Assembly (NCBI RefSeq): GCF_029227915.1
Contig: NC_079882.1
Location: 23,875,001-23,939,000 of the forward strand
Direction of reading: 5' to 3'
DNA: 64,000 bases
Source: Hydractinia symbiolongicarpus
Taxonomy: Eukaryota > Cnidaria > Hydrozoa > Anthoathecata > Hydractiniidae
Shown: positions 1 through 11,839 of the stretch, one piece after another
Position numbering within the stretch: the stretch's first letter is position 1
How the letters are laid out: the number at the start of each line of letters is the position of its first letter
Made by a program: the position numbers and the translations under genes
Notes under the pieces: model-generated
Database searches by the model: none
Told to the model about the DNA's origin: nothing
What the model saw: only the letters and a program-made list of their open reading frames with translations

Positions 1-1679
1 TGTTTTTCTGCACGAAATCATTTTTTGAAATAGAGTTTTGAATATTAGCGGAGGAAATGCAATGGTTTCTTTGGCTTTGGCTTTGTATTGAAAATGTGAA
101 GCTTGTTAGCTTGAGAGCCTGAGAGCTTCCAAATTCAACTGCCTCACTGTTTTTTCTCGTTTTATAAAACTTTTTGAAAACTCTCGATAGGTCAAACTTA
201 TTTTAAGGTCCCGTGAAGGTTCGAGTTATCGAAAGACAACTGTAGTAGAAACAATGAATTCCTTGTTTTTAAACTCACTACTTAGCAAAAAAAAAACATC
301 ACTACAAGCCCTGGGGTGTACCTTCTTTGTCCCCTACGCGCGACCTTGGACTTTAGCCAACATAGCTAATTAAGTAAAAAAAGATCCTTCTTAGCCACTC
401 TCTTCTGGGTACTCAATTCTCCATTGTTTTTCCTCAATTTCATAAAACTTCTTTGGCTGTTTTTCCCGGGGTACCTCGCCGAGAATGACTATTTAATTAC
501 ATTTGGCTTCTACAACTGTTTTTATTTGCTTTGTTGCAACTTCGTACACCCTCAGAAAAATCAACAGACCTTAGGGACGAGTTCAAATCCTCTTTTTTAT
601 TCTACAACCCTGAGCTTAATTATTGTCAAAATACTTGTTTTTTGAGTACCTATTGAATTACTAAAACAGCATCACCTGCCCAATACTCAAAAAGTTCTAC
701 TTTGACAGTTGTCAAAAAGCGAAAGCTGCCCTTACAATGCCCCCACGACATAAGTCCGGGAAGGTCCGAAAATTCAAGAGAATGGAACATTAGTGTCTTT
801 AGATATTTTTGATCCAAACCAAAAACCTAATAGTCCACTAAACTATGTTTCGAGTTGTGGCTTGATAATTCCATTGCATGTTTCTTCTATAATTAGAACC
901 AAGCTTTAAACAACATTAAGACTTAATTTCATTCAAGTATTACTAGCACTAAGAATAAATGGAAAACAGTTATCGTTGTTATTGATACTTTAGATAGTAT
1001 TTAAAAATAATATTTGTAACAATGGCTAGCAAAATCCAGATCTTCTTCAGGACAACCGCCTTTTCAATAGAGAAAATCTTTTGTATTCTTATATCAGTGA
1101 GTAGAGTATCTCAAATGCATACATCTCTTTAATAATAGCCGTATTTTGTCTGTGTGTCATAAAAAGACAAAAAAAAAACACATCATTTTTTAATATTGTT
1201 AATGTATTATTACATAAAAAACGCAGGTTCAAATAAAGTTACAATCACAGACATCTGTGAGACATTAGTACACACAAAGTTCATGTTAATATCGTTGGTT
1301 ATTCAATCGACATGTTGGGATTTTTTCTATGTGACCATACTGCTCTCACAAAAAATGTACTATACGGTTGCTATGGTTACTACGTTTACGACGAACTACT
1401 GTTGATTAATTCCTAAAAATAACATAAAAATAAAAATAAATCGGATACTGAACGAATAAGATAGAGCTCTGACGTGAATGTCCCCACGTCAGCAATTGAA
1501 GATAAGATAACCAGCTCCTGCTGTGCAGATGTATGCTTACAAAGACATAAAAATGTAGTATGGGAAACATATATAATATAAGTAATAAAAGGTATACGTT
1601 TGATATATGTTTTATATGAATATATGTGTATGGAAATAAAATATAGACTTACCTACGGTACAACATTTAGAAAATATAT
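1..1679. other. Gene-less flank
   Basis: No convincing coding exon is visible. The short ORFs here lack splice context, compositional bias or recognisable motifs. A perfect 8-bp inverted repeat (CTGACGTG...CACGTCAG) lies at 1469-1492. The interval is downstream of the minus-strand His/Gly exon, whose stop codon is at 1680-1682. Confidence 0.6.
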
Positions 1680-4052
1680 TTATGCATCAGATTTGTGTTT
1701 GGGTTCTACTTTTGGTATACTATTTTTCATTGCTTCTGTTGTTGACACTGCTCGACCTGGCCAGCCAACCGTTGTGTAACCGGGGTGTGTGACAGGATGA
1801 CCTAAGTTCCCATTTGAATATCCCATGGGATGTGACATTTCGATTTGTCGTTTACTAGCCGTAACATCTTTTGTTGTTTCTGGAGTGAGAATATTAGTTT
1901 TTGCTGTTTTTTTCTCAGCTGATATTTCTTTTGGTATTTCTGGTGTTGGAATAATTGTCTTGGCTGCTTTTTTCTCAGTTTTAACGCTGGGAATTTTCGA
2001 TCTTGAAAACTGGCCGCCCGCTCCACCTATTCCTGCACCAGGGGAGAAACCAGCTACACCACCCATGCCTCCCATTCCGTAACCTAATCTATAGTTATCA
2101 CCACTTGCATAACCATAACCTACATGTATAGTTTGCTTCTTCGTCTGCTTTTTCTGTCCTTTACCTTCTGAGGATGGAATAGCACTTTTTTTCGTTTTCG
2201 ATTTTGTTTCTTTCTTTGCCTCTCCTTCTTTATGTTTTGATCCAGGTACTTTGTTTTTTATCCATGGCCATCCCCATCCCCACAAACCAGTACCTACACC
2301 AGGATAACCATGCCAATATGGCCATCCGTATCCTCCGTAGTGACCGAGTGGTACACAAAAACGTTTCGATTTAGCACTTACATCGCTGCCTGAGCTTTGA
2401 ACCATGTCCTTACAATGATATGCCTGTAGGTGATGACCTCCACCAAAACTAAAACCAACATTTTTACCCATAACGCCATGTCCACCACCATGTCCAACAA
2501 CACCGCCTCCATGTCCACCGCCATGTCCACCATTGTGTTCACCACCATGTTCATCGCCATGGCCGCCACGTCCCCATCCATGATGGCCATGTCCACCCCA
2601 CCAATCTCCCCACCATGGATAAGCTGACCATGGCCCATAACCTACATAGGGATAAACCACCCCTTGTTTGGCCTTTCCTGATGATTCTGTATCTGCAGCA
2701 GCAGTAGGAATGTCTGTCCTTGCTACACACTGATGTGGATAATAGTGGACTGATCGACCACAATCTATAAATACATGCTCTGGAGAGTGTCCGTGATGGC
2801 CATGACCATGACCGTGGTGACCTACAGCTTTGCACAGGCATCTGCTGCCACCATAAGGTAACGGATGACAGTCATGACATACTCTATAATGCACCACATT
2901 GTGAAGAGGAGCATAAGGAAAGCCATGCCCACCATATCCACCGCATCCACCATATCCGTGGCATCCTCCGTACCCTCCGTATCCTCCGTACCCTCCATAA
3001 CCACCTTGTACTCCGTAACCACCATGTCCACCATAACCTCCATAACCGCCATAACCGCCATATCCACCATATCCTCCATGTCCACCATACCCGCCATATC
3101 CTCCATGGTAAATGGGGTGTACGAATCCACTTCCGTGAGGTAAGCAGTCTCGACCATGACATCCGCCATGCCCATGGTGTCCTTCGTGGCTTTCGTGTTC
3201 CATGTGTTGTAAGTGTTCGAAGTTATGAGAATTGTGATCCCAATCGTGCCAGTCATCTCCCCAATGGTCATGACCAAATGTCCATGGACCTTGTAAGTGA
3301 TGATCATGCTCATTGTAACCAGAACCGTGATCATGAAAGTGATAACCACCATGATGACCCGCGTGTAGATGACAACCACATCTTTTTGTAACACTTGGGT
3401 CTGCTGACTTGCAGCAATCCGGTATATGACTTTTATAACTACCATACCCACCTCCATGACCATGCAACCCATGATGTCCATATTGCCAACCACCACCATC
3501 ATGGTGATGATGAGGTGGCCCCCAATGATCATGTCCCCAACCAGCCCAGTGGTCTCCAACCATCCACCATTTCTTTGCCGATACTGGTTTATTTTTTCCG
3601 TCTTGTTCTGCGGTGTTTTCAGCTTTTGGCACTTGATCTTTGTATCCCCCTCCTCCATACCCACCACCACCGTGGTGATGCCCGTGCTCATGTTCATGCT
3701 CATGACCATGTTCATGCCCTCCATGATGCCCACCTTCATTGTGTCCGTGATGCTCACCCTCGTGTCCTCCATGCTCTCCCCATTCTTCATAGAACTCATA
3801 TCCATGATCATGATGGTGATGATCATGCCCGTGATGATCGTGCTCGTGATGACCATGTTCACCTTCGTGGCCACCCTCATCACCACCGTGAAAACCTCCT
3901 TCACCGAATCCGTCTCGCTTGGCTGTGTCGTTAGAGGGTTTTACGTCACTTTTTTTATCGACCTCTTCATCGTCGGTGTTATCTTCGGTATCAGGAACGT
4001 CTTCATTTTTTGTAGCAGCTTCCGATTCATCAGAATTTTCCGAAGTTTTATC
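1680..4052 (-). CDS. His/Gly/Tyr-rich secreted structural protein, large terminal exon (copy B)
   Basis: This is one 790-codon open exon. It opens after a minus-strand acceptor (TTTAG before 4052) and ends at TAA 1680. Order of regions: an acidic Asp/Glu-rich start (residues 1-50 of the exon), a Lys-Arg pair, His/Gly clusters, a KDQVPK motif near residue 138, a KKWW core at about 161-163 followed by WGP and GGWQY, long GGY/GGH arrays, GCHGRDCLP, and a Lys-rich tail with two EKK...KT-TPE repeats. The same landmarks occur in the same order in the exon at 4420-6528, so the two are paralogues. No start or signal peptide is visible between 4052 and 4420. The acceptor is phase 0, which matches the donor at 7280, so the leader at 7280-8325 could serve it (alternative last exon), or its own leader is missed. 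Family inference: a sclerotised, metal-binding or matrix protein, comparable in composition only to squid-beak His-rich proteins. A long ORF on the opposite strand is a compositional shadow. Confidence 0.75.
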   Translation of the reverse strand, partial: DKTSENSDESEAATKNEDVPDTEDNTDDEEVDKKSDVKPSNDTAKRDGFGEGGFHGGDEGGHEGEHGHHEHDHHGHDHHHHDHGYEFYEEWGEHGGHEGEHHGHNEGGHHGGHEHGHEHEHEHGHHHGGGGYGGGGYKDQVPKAENTAEQDGKNKPVSAKKWWMVGDHWAGWGHDHWGPPHHHHDGGGWQYGHHGLHGHGGGYGSYKSHIPDCCKSADPSVTKRCGCHLHAGHHGGYHFHDHGSGYNEHDHHLQGPWTFGHDHWGDDWHDWDHNSHNFEHLQHMEHESHEGHHGHGGCHGRDCLPHGSGFVHPIYHGGYGGYGGHGGYGGYGGYGGYGGYGGHGGYGVQGGYGGYGGYGGYGGCHGYGGCGGYGGHGFPYAPLHNVVHYRVCHDCHPLPYGGSRCLCKAVGHHGHGHGHHGHSPEHVFIDCGRSVHYYPHQCVARTDIPTAAADTESSGKAKQGVVYPYVGYGPWSAYPWWGDWWGGHGHHGWGRGGHGDEHGGEHNGGHGGGHGGGVVGHGGGHGVMGKNVGFSFGGGHHLQAYHCKDMVQSSGSDVSAKSKRFCVPLGHYGGYGWPYWHGYPGVGTGLWGWGWPWIKNKVPGSKHKEGEAKKETKSKTKKSAIPSSEGKGQKKQTKKQTIHVGYGYASGDNYRLGYGMGGMGGVAGFSPGAGIGGAGGQFSRSKIPSVKTEKKAAKTIIPTPEIPKEISAEKKTAKTNILTPETTKDVTASKRQIEMSHPMGYSNGNLGHPVTHPGYTTVGWPGRAVSTTEAMKNSIPKVEPKHKSDA

Positions 4053-4309
4053 CTAAATTTCAGATTATCAGAAAAAGTTTGTTAAGCAATAACGCATTTG
4101 TCACATTGTTTTTGAGTCACCGCACTCATCGTCCGCGAGTCTAACCAACGAAAGGCGTGTGTGCGAATGCATTTACAAGTGGATGTAAGTTAAGAATTTT
4201 TTATATTTTTTTCATGTTATAACATATTTACATATTGTTGCTCAAATGGGTATAAATACATAGAGTTCAAAAATCCACAAAGAAAATATCCTTAATAAAA
4301 AACTGAACT

Positions 4310-4315
4310 TTTTAT
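4310..4315 (-). terminator. Poly(A) signal after His/Gly copy A
   Basis: TTTATT on the plus strand (AATAAA on the minus strand) lies about 105 nt past the stop codon of copy A and before the copy B exon. This suggests copy A is a genuine terminal exon. Confidence 0.4.
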
Positions 4316-4419
4316 TATTAGTAAAATTTCACTATTATATAAATATAATATATAATTCAATTATATACGGTCATAGAAAAGTAACTAATGTGATATTTAA
4401 ATGCGTTAAATTAAGATTT

Positions 4420-7400
4420 CTAGGTGAGCGTGATAGACGGTCTGGATATGCGTTTTTTGTTATTGTTTAGTTTTCCAATACAGTCTTTACATGAATGCAT
4501 GTGATGGCCACCGTGATGACTACCATGGTTACCATCATCTGATCCACCTCTACCTCCGTGACCGTGCCCAAACACATCGTGATTGTGGTTAGTATGTCCC
4601 TCATAACCGTGACCGTGTTCTGGATGACATACGCTAGCTTGTCCTCCATTTCCGACAAAATCGCCGTATTTTCCCCAAGGCCATCCACCCCAGCCATACC
4701 ATCCACCTAATGGGTAATGTAACCCCCCATGGAAACCACCATGAGAACCTTCACCCACGCCATAACCACCGCTGTATCCATGATGACCTTCTTCGTGTTC
4801 ACCGTGTTCTTCTTCATCTCCATGCCCATCGCACATACATCGTTTAAAAGATCGTTTTTTATTAGTATAACAGGTGCATGTACGTTGCGGAAGGTGTGTT
4901 GTGTATTGGTGCATGTGTACTGGTGCAATAACAGCGAGTCCAATGAAAGGAGTGACACATGGTGTCAATTTTCGAGAGCGTAGCCAGTTCTTAGTCCACT
5001 CATTGTGCCACGAAAATGGATCAACTTTGAAAGTATTTACCTGGCCGTTGGTGAATGGACCATCGTGTGTATTTCCAAAAGAACTGAATCTGGTAAACCT
5101 ACCTTGTGTCGGTATTAACATCGACGCTGGGACACAGCTTTTTCCATAACAGCCACCAACGTCATTGTGATGACCATGACCCCAGTCACCACCTTCCACT
5201 CCCAAATGACCACCTCCAAGATTCCATGGTCTTTTCATCGACACATGGCCAATTCCTGTTACGGGAGCACCTTCGTAGCCATCATAGATAGTTCCAGTGA
5301 GGCCGCCATGGCCGTGGCTATGTCCTAATCCATGGCCAAACCCACCATAACCATGATGACCTATTCCTCCATGACCGCCAACTCCTGCCATAACACCATA
5401 ACCTACAACGTTGTGTCCCAAACCGGCATGACCGGCTGTTCCGAATCCGTGACCGTCTCCAACACCTCCAAATCTCCCTCCAATTCCTCCATTAGCACCA
5501 TACACTCCATGGCCTAATCCGTTTCCATATCCTCCTACATGACCACCGTAGCCATGATCTAAACCTAGACCTCCATGGCCACCATCGTATGCTCCATCAT
5601 GTACTGCGTAAGCACCGCCATGTCCTATATCTCCGTGTGTACCGAAGTTTCCATCAGGAGTCAGTCCAAGTCCACCTTGATCAATATAGCCAACACCATG
5701 ACCTACTCCATGTCCTACACCGTGTGCAGCACCATGACCAAGTCCAATATCTGCATGACCGACATCAAAGTCTCCGTGCCCAATGCCTGCACCTACATGA
5801 CCCAATCCCAAACCTTGACCTACACCATGATCACCATATCCATGATCGGAATACTGCCAGCCGCCATTGTCACCATGCTCCCCAGTATCAACTGGTCCCC
5901 ATCTTCCATGACCTACACCTCCATGGCCGCCAACACTCCACCAACGCTTGAAACTTGGTGATCGAACAGATGCTTTTTGAGATTCAATACCTTTAGTTGC
6001 TTTTATTTCTCCTATGTTCCCCCAGGTAATTTTAGGTGTTAATGAAGCAGTTTGCGTAGCGATATGTGATTTTCCCCAACCACCATGACCGTGCATGTGA
6101 TGCCCATAACCTCCTTCATGGCCACCGTGACCACCATGTTCACCCCCTTCGTGGTGGCCCCATTCATGTCTGAATCCATGATGATGACCATGGTGTCCAT
6201 GGTCGTGATGATGATCGTCATGGCCATGATGTCCCCCGTGATGTCCTTCACCGCCATATCCACCATATCCACCACCACCACCATAACCACCGAGGCCTCC
6301 ATGATGTCCACCTTCATGGCCGTGGTGACCTCCTTCGTGACCACCGTGCTCACCCCATTCTTCATAAATTTCGTATCCACGGTCATGGTTGTGATGCCCA
6401 TGATCATGGTGACCGTGTTGATGATGACCGTGATCTCCTTCATGTCCCCCATGTCCCCCATGACCACCATAGCCGCCATAGCCACCATAACCGCCAAAAT
6501 CACGTCGGAATCCAGTGGAATCTTGACTCTGTAAAAAATGTTTGATTAAAATTCTTAATAGTTCTCCGTATGAGAACAATTTTTGAAGCAGTGGTTAATA
6601 ACCAATGCCGACTTTCCAGAGCACTGGAATGTGTTCACCTTTTTAAAAATGTAAATATGATGAAAAAGTAAATGTGTGTACATTCAACAAATTATAAAAA
6701 GGCTACAAATTTAAAAAAATATATATATAAAAGGTGCTTAGGGAACTCTTGTATTTGTAAAATTGAAGAAAATGTTTCGATAAAACGAAAACCTTACCTT
6801 ATTAATCTCTTCACGTGATGTAATAAGCTTTCGTAGCTGTAGTATTTTCTTCCGCTTTTTACGTTTACAAATGCATCATACAGAATGCGCATATCATGTT
6901 TATGCAAGTATGGATGTATATAAATTTTTCACAAATATAAAACTATGTACATATATATATATATATATAGCTACTTGCATATGTGTGAACTGACTTTATG
7001 TAGTAATCTACAAGCATGCGCAAACTACCTTTTAAAAGTTATTTTTTTTATATTCACCATCAGTCAGGTTTTAAAATGATAATCAAAAGGTAGTATGCTG
7101 ATATGCTTTGTGCTAATGTGAAAAGTCGACACCGGTTGCTAACGCGCGCGACGAATAAGTAGGGCGACTCAAGAAGCAAAAAAAAAAGCTACATAACATA
7201 ACTCAAACTTATTTACGAATCTATTTTTAGAATTTGCCCTATTTCTTAAAGGTTACAAAAAGGAAAGCGAAATAAATACCTGCTTTTTAGGAACCTGATC
7301 TTTTTTTGTTCCATCTTCTGTCACTTCCTCTTCTTCTTCAACAGGAGTTGGAATTTCAGTTTCGGCAGCTTCAGATGATTCGGTTTTAGCATCATCATCT

Positions 7401-8325
7401 TCTGATGTAGTGCTGATATCATCTTTCTTTTCTGCTTTTTGTTCTTCATCTTCTTCTTCAGTTTCGTCTGTTTCCTCTACCGTATCTTTTTTCTCACCTT
7501 AGGTAACAAATATTTTGTTGAAACAAATGAAATAGTGGTTGATATGTTTTCTGTTGGTAATTGGAAAAACAAATTTTACTGATAAAAAAAACAACTCAAG
7601 AACAAACGAAATTGTTGGTACAACCTATGGCATTTCATTATTATTATTTTTATTATTATTATTTTTTGAACAAAAACGTCTAAATATTTTTTACAAGACT
7701 TTTAAAAAACCAGAAAAATTTTGGCTTCATAGCAAAAACAGTTCTTATTTCTTTTCTATAAATTTCGAGCTTTTTCAATTCATTTAACAATACATTTTTT
7801 ACAATTCATTTTTTGCGACCTAGAATCTAGCCATATACAATTGAAAGTTCTGTCTTGAAAGACATTGCTCCATGTTTGTTTTTGAAATAAAAAAATAAAA
7901 TGGTCCTGCCGTTGTTCTTATTTTGTTCTTATTTTCAGCAACTGTTCACCAATTTTAGTAATAGCCTCAATGTTTTAGAACATTTTCTTATTGTACTTGA
8001 CGGATAATGATTTTGTTCCTGTCAAAGGATAAATCACTTTTTTCTTGTTTTGTTGGAATGAGATCGGTTGGGATAATACAGTAACCACAGAATAAAAAAA
8101 AAAACAATTGCTGGATTGTTTCAAAACACCAAAATAAAAAAGGTAAAAAAAATCAATAAATGTACCTGTTTCTGCGGTGTCTTCCTTGGCTGAAACATCG
8201 TCATCTGCATCACTCTCGGTCGTTGATTCTGTTTCAATTTTGACATCATTTACAGGTTTAGAATGAGTCAGTAGAAAGGAACAACATATTAGTGCTAACA
8301 GCAGCACAAAAGAATGCCGCCTCAT
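4420..8325 (-). CDS. His/Gly/Tyr-rich secreted structural protein (copy A), three exons
   Basis: Exons: 8325-8166 (phase 1), 7497-7280 (phase 0) and 6528-4420, giving about 828 residues. Exon 1 has a classic signal peptide: a short basic start, a Leu-rich core and cleavage near THS-KP. Exon 1 end and exon 2 form a Glu/Asp-rich acidic region of about 100 residues ending in KKDQVPKKQ. Exon 3 begins with an Arg-Arg-Asp dibasic site, then GGYGGYGG and GGH arrays, dense His-rich stretches, a KRWW-VG...WGP...GGWQY core, GCYGKSCVP, a Cys-rich patch and a terminal HSCKDC segment. The layout suggests a secreted precursor in which an acidic pro-region masks a basic His/Gly/Tyr polymer-forming domain until cleavage at the dibasic site. 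An AATAAA on the minus strand near 4310-4315 supports a transcript end here. The function (exoskeleton, perisarc or metal binding) is inference from composition. Confidence 0.75.
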
Positions 8326-9990
8326 ATTTTTATATACTATCCCTTTGCAGGGTTTTTTCCTAATGTTAGTTTTGCCTCTTGTTCTTAACTTGGTGTTTTT
8401 TTGTATTGTCTATCGCGTTAGAAATGGTGAAAAGATTGTATGAGTTATGAATAATTGATGAGCAAAAGAGCACTCTAATGGTTAATGCTCAATATCTCAA
8501 GGCATGATTTTTCGGTTCAGTAATTATGTGTATCGCTAATTTGCGCATGCTCAGTGGTTATGGTTGAATAAATCGTAAACTTGATTAATCTATTAATTCG
8601 TTTATTATATACAAACGTGTTCTCGCCTATTATACAACACAAATCAAAATTTTCTTCCTCCATGGTTCAACCACTATTGCTACCGTTAAAAGCATTTTGT
8701 TTCTATGGTTTATGAACACACAAATATCAAAAGACTCATCTTCTTCTTCTTAAAATCTTACTGCAATCGTTGTTGAAGTGAAGAAGCTTGAACTAAATAT
8801 GCTCTAATATTAATTCAATTATTATCATCCCCACATATAAAATATTTATAAAGTTATAAGAACATTAATTAATGAAAACTAATCTTAATGCAGAACTTAT
8901 AATGAATAAGAAAACATCCAATCTGGGCTAATAAGCATTATATCTTACGTCAACAGACAGAATGATGGCAACAAGTCAACTCTCCTTAGTCGCTTATTCA
9001 AAAAATGTTCATAAAATCTTTTCAACTGAAACCTGCGGCTACGAGTTAAAGACACGTAGCCGCAGAAAAAAAGTACGTATTTTTATTTTTTAAGACAAAA
9101 ACATGAACCACTATTAAAGGGATAGCTGCGTTTAGAGCATAACGTTGGTGTGACACATTTCATGATTTAAAGGCGTGGTTTTAAAGAAAGAATCTTCTAC
9201 TGACCATTACCCAATGAGGAGTTATAAACAGGGACAATGCATCATTTCCTAGTCTATATAGCCCATAATGTTCCCAGACCAATAAACTGAGATGGATAAA
9301 GCATTATCATCGAAATCTGTTTTCACACGTTTTGCAGCGTTGTTTGCAATTTGTCTTTGCTAACAAAAATATAACCTAAACAATAGCTTATCCAAAGTTA
9401 CAACCATTATCACGTTTTATGCATTTATAAACCTAACTTCGTCTATTCAGAAAACTTATAAACAGAATAAGGTACCCATCTTTACTAGAACAAATTAAGG
9501 TCAAAATATCAAATTTTAAACAATAACAATAACACCAATTTTAACATGTGCTTTTCACTTTATATTCTTTTTTTAAGTTTCTTGTTTTTATTCCGTTTTA
9601 TGGCCGTCAGTCATACAGCAATATCTTCCGGAAGATGATATTTCCCCAGATTAATACCCCGAAAGTACTAGTAGCTATTTTGGGGGTTCATCTCAAAGAG
9701 CTCTGGGATCGAGAATGACCCTCCTCTTGTTATCGTCGCCCTCTAATGACCGCCGCATCTATAATATTAAATACGAAATACGCACTTCCCACTATTAAGC
9801 GCCGGGTTATAATGCAGCACTTATTAGAAAACAAAAATTGACAATCCTACATTGCATCAAAATAGTAAGAAATCAAGTATTCTTGTTATGGTGCTTGCGC
9901 GCGCACATCAAACTAGAAATCAAAATGTGTTCATCAGAAATTTTACACAAAGGAGGAAAAATCATATCTTTTAGATTTCAAAAAGCGGGT
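8326..9990. other. Gene-less interval with hairpin
   Basis: No coding exon is supported. It contains a perfect 10-bp hairpin (CTGCGGCTAC, 13-nt loop, GTAGCCGCAG) at 9033-9065. It also holds the presumed promoter side of the minus-strand His/Gly leader exon. A TATA-like TATATAAA sits only a few bases from the ATG at 8325, so it is probably not the functional TATA box. Confidence 0.5.
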
Positions 9991-10022
9991 CGTTGAGTAT
10001 TATTATTATTATTATTTTATTA

Positions 10023-10056
<34 letters not shown>

Positions 10057-10340
10057 CCAGGATAGCCTCTTCAGTTCCTATTGGTACTGCTATCAACGAG
10101 GGTCCTGCGAAGGGGGTCCTAGCGCATTTAAAGCTCCCATTTGAGCTACGAAAGTCGTGCAAGCACATCAATCGCTCAACTAGACAACCGCCTAAGATAT
10201 CAATCCTATTCTCATGCTGAGCGCTAAGCAGAAAGGATAGATTCACACTTTTATAGTCTCTGGCATGACTCGGCCGGGGTTTGAACCCAAGACCTCCCGC
10301 ACTGAAAGCGAACGCTCTACCACAAGGCTATCAGTCATGA
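9990..10340 (-). mobile_element. tRNA-derived SINE, minus strand
   Basis: On the minus strand there is a Pol III box A-like TGGTAGAGCGT (10322-10312) and a box B-like GGGTTCAAACCC (10288-10277), followed by a non-tRNA body. It ends in a poly(A) tail, seen on the plus strand as about 29 T at 10021-10049 next to TTA repeats. This is the standard anatomy of a tRNA-derived SINE inserted in reverse. A diverged partial copy of the body is at 63553-63690. Confidence 0.8.
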
Positions 10341-10759
10341 GGAAGGCTATCAGTATGCTTGAGACGCTTTAAGAAGATATACGAGCTCGCGAATGGCGCT
10401 TCATATTTTAAAAAATAACAGCAAAATCTTGGTAATAAGCGCACAAAACGGAAACCAATTAAAAGAGGAGACAGGAAAATCACCAGCACCCGTCTTAAAG
10501 AAGAAGTTCTCGGATGGATCCATCAATGAAGGGCTTGTATGTTCAGAATTTCGTGGAAATTAATTATGATAAAAGCCAAAATTATACACGATGTCAAACC
10601 TTGTAATAAGCAACGCGGCACTTACTTGAAAAATGCAGTGTGCGGCACAATTTTGGCTTTAGAAGTTAACCAAAGAGGAGAATACAGGTTGAAAATCCCT
10701 CTTGTAATTATTGCTCAAAGAGATTATTAAGAGATGGCCATTGACTTGATAAAAATATA

Positions 10760-11839
10760 CCCAGCAGGCACACGACGTCGTACAGACGTCTGTTGCTAGT
10801 CGCTGCTACATCGCGACGTCGATCCAATGTCAGGATTTCCGACGTCGCATATCGACCATAAACATAAATGATATATGTGTCCATTTCTTTCGCGCTAAAA
10901 TCGTTGTATGTTAATTTCAAATATTTGTTGTTGGTTAAGTATTGTGGACTCTATTTTTACGAACATATAGAAGAAAAGAAAGAAAGTGGAAATATTTCAA
11001 AATATATTGAGAAAGATCTGACAAGCAGTAAGTTTTTTAATTCCCTGTGTTACCCTGAATATTTATATGAAATACTATCAAATATTTATATGTATACATA
11101 TTTCAAGTTTATTTAGGTCATTTTTTCGCATATGCTATAGAAAAATTTCTGTATTTTAGGTTGATGAAAGAAGCGACAAAAAGGAATTGAGAAGATTCCC
11201 GTTTTAAGAAGAAGAAACAGTAAGTAATTCTAGTTACTTTATAACTAACATTGCATCTAGGCACATCAACTGTAAAATCTGTTAATATATTTTTCTTTGA
11301 ACACCTAGCTTTGCAAATACACATCTTGTCATTTCCGAGAAATGTTCTTATATAAAAAGCGTGTATCTTCGCTTTGTGACAAATTCTCCTTGCAATTTAT
11401 ATCACTAGTTAGATCATAATACCTTTATTTTCTTTCTATAGCAAATAGAAGAAAAAGTCGATGAAAAGTCGTTTCGATACTGAAGACGCACGTATGAAAA
11501 ATGTTTATGCTTGAGAACATAAAGTTATTGTAAATAAATATGAGTTATCAAGTGTTTTTTGATACTAGTGTAATTTAACGAATGTGAATACTAGTTGATT
11601 ATAAAAGAAAATAATTTTAAAAATCACTTTTTGTTTTAAAGAGCCTCTTTGTTATGTCTGTTAACATCGCAGCGAAGTCGCTGTAACGTCGGTTAACTTC
11701 GCAGTTATACGTCTGTAGAAGGTCGGTAGATGTTTATACAACGTAGCCATAGGACGATAGGACGTTGTGCTCTGACATCGTACAGACGTAAAACTCGACG
11801 TCGCTACGACGTCTCTGCGACGTTGGTGTACCGGCTGGG
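10760..11839. mobile_element. Non-autonomous DNA transposon with ACGTC-rich ends
   Basis: The left end CCCAGCAGGCACAC and right end, read in reverse complement, CCCAGCCGGTACAC form imperfect terminal inverted repeats. ATATA flanks both ends (10755-10759 and 11840-11844), a possible 5-bp target duplication, although the surroundings are AT-rich. The terminal 100-200 bp are packed with ACGTC/GACGT motifs. The AT-rich centre has only short ORFs and no transposase. Confidence 0.65.

Noticed and set aside
1196-1405. 69-codon plus-strand ORF
   Set aside because: No motif, no signal peptide, AT-rich composition like the surrounding non-coding DNA.
2822-3904. Long Met/Val/Ile-rich and Thr/Met-rich ORFs overlapping the His/Gly exons on both strands
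   Set aside because: They are frame shadows of GGN/CAY codon repeats; the His/Gly frame has splice context and paralogy.
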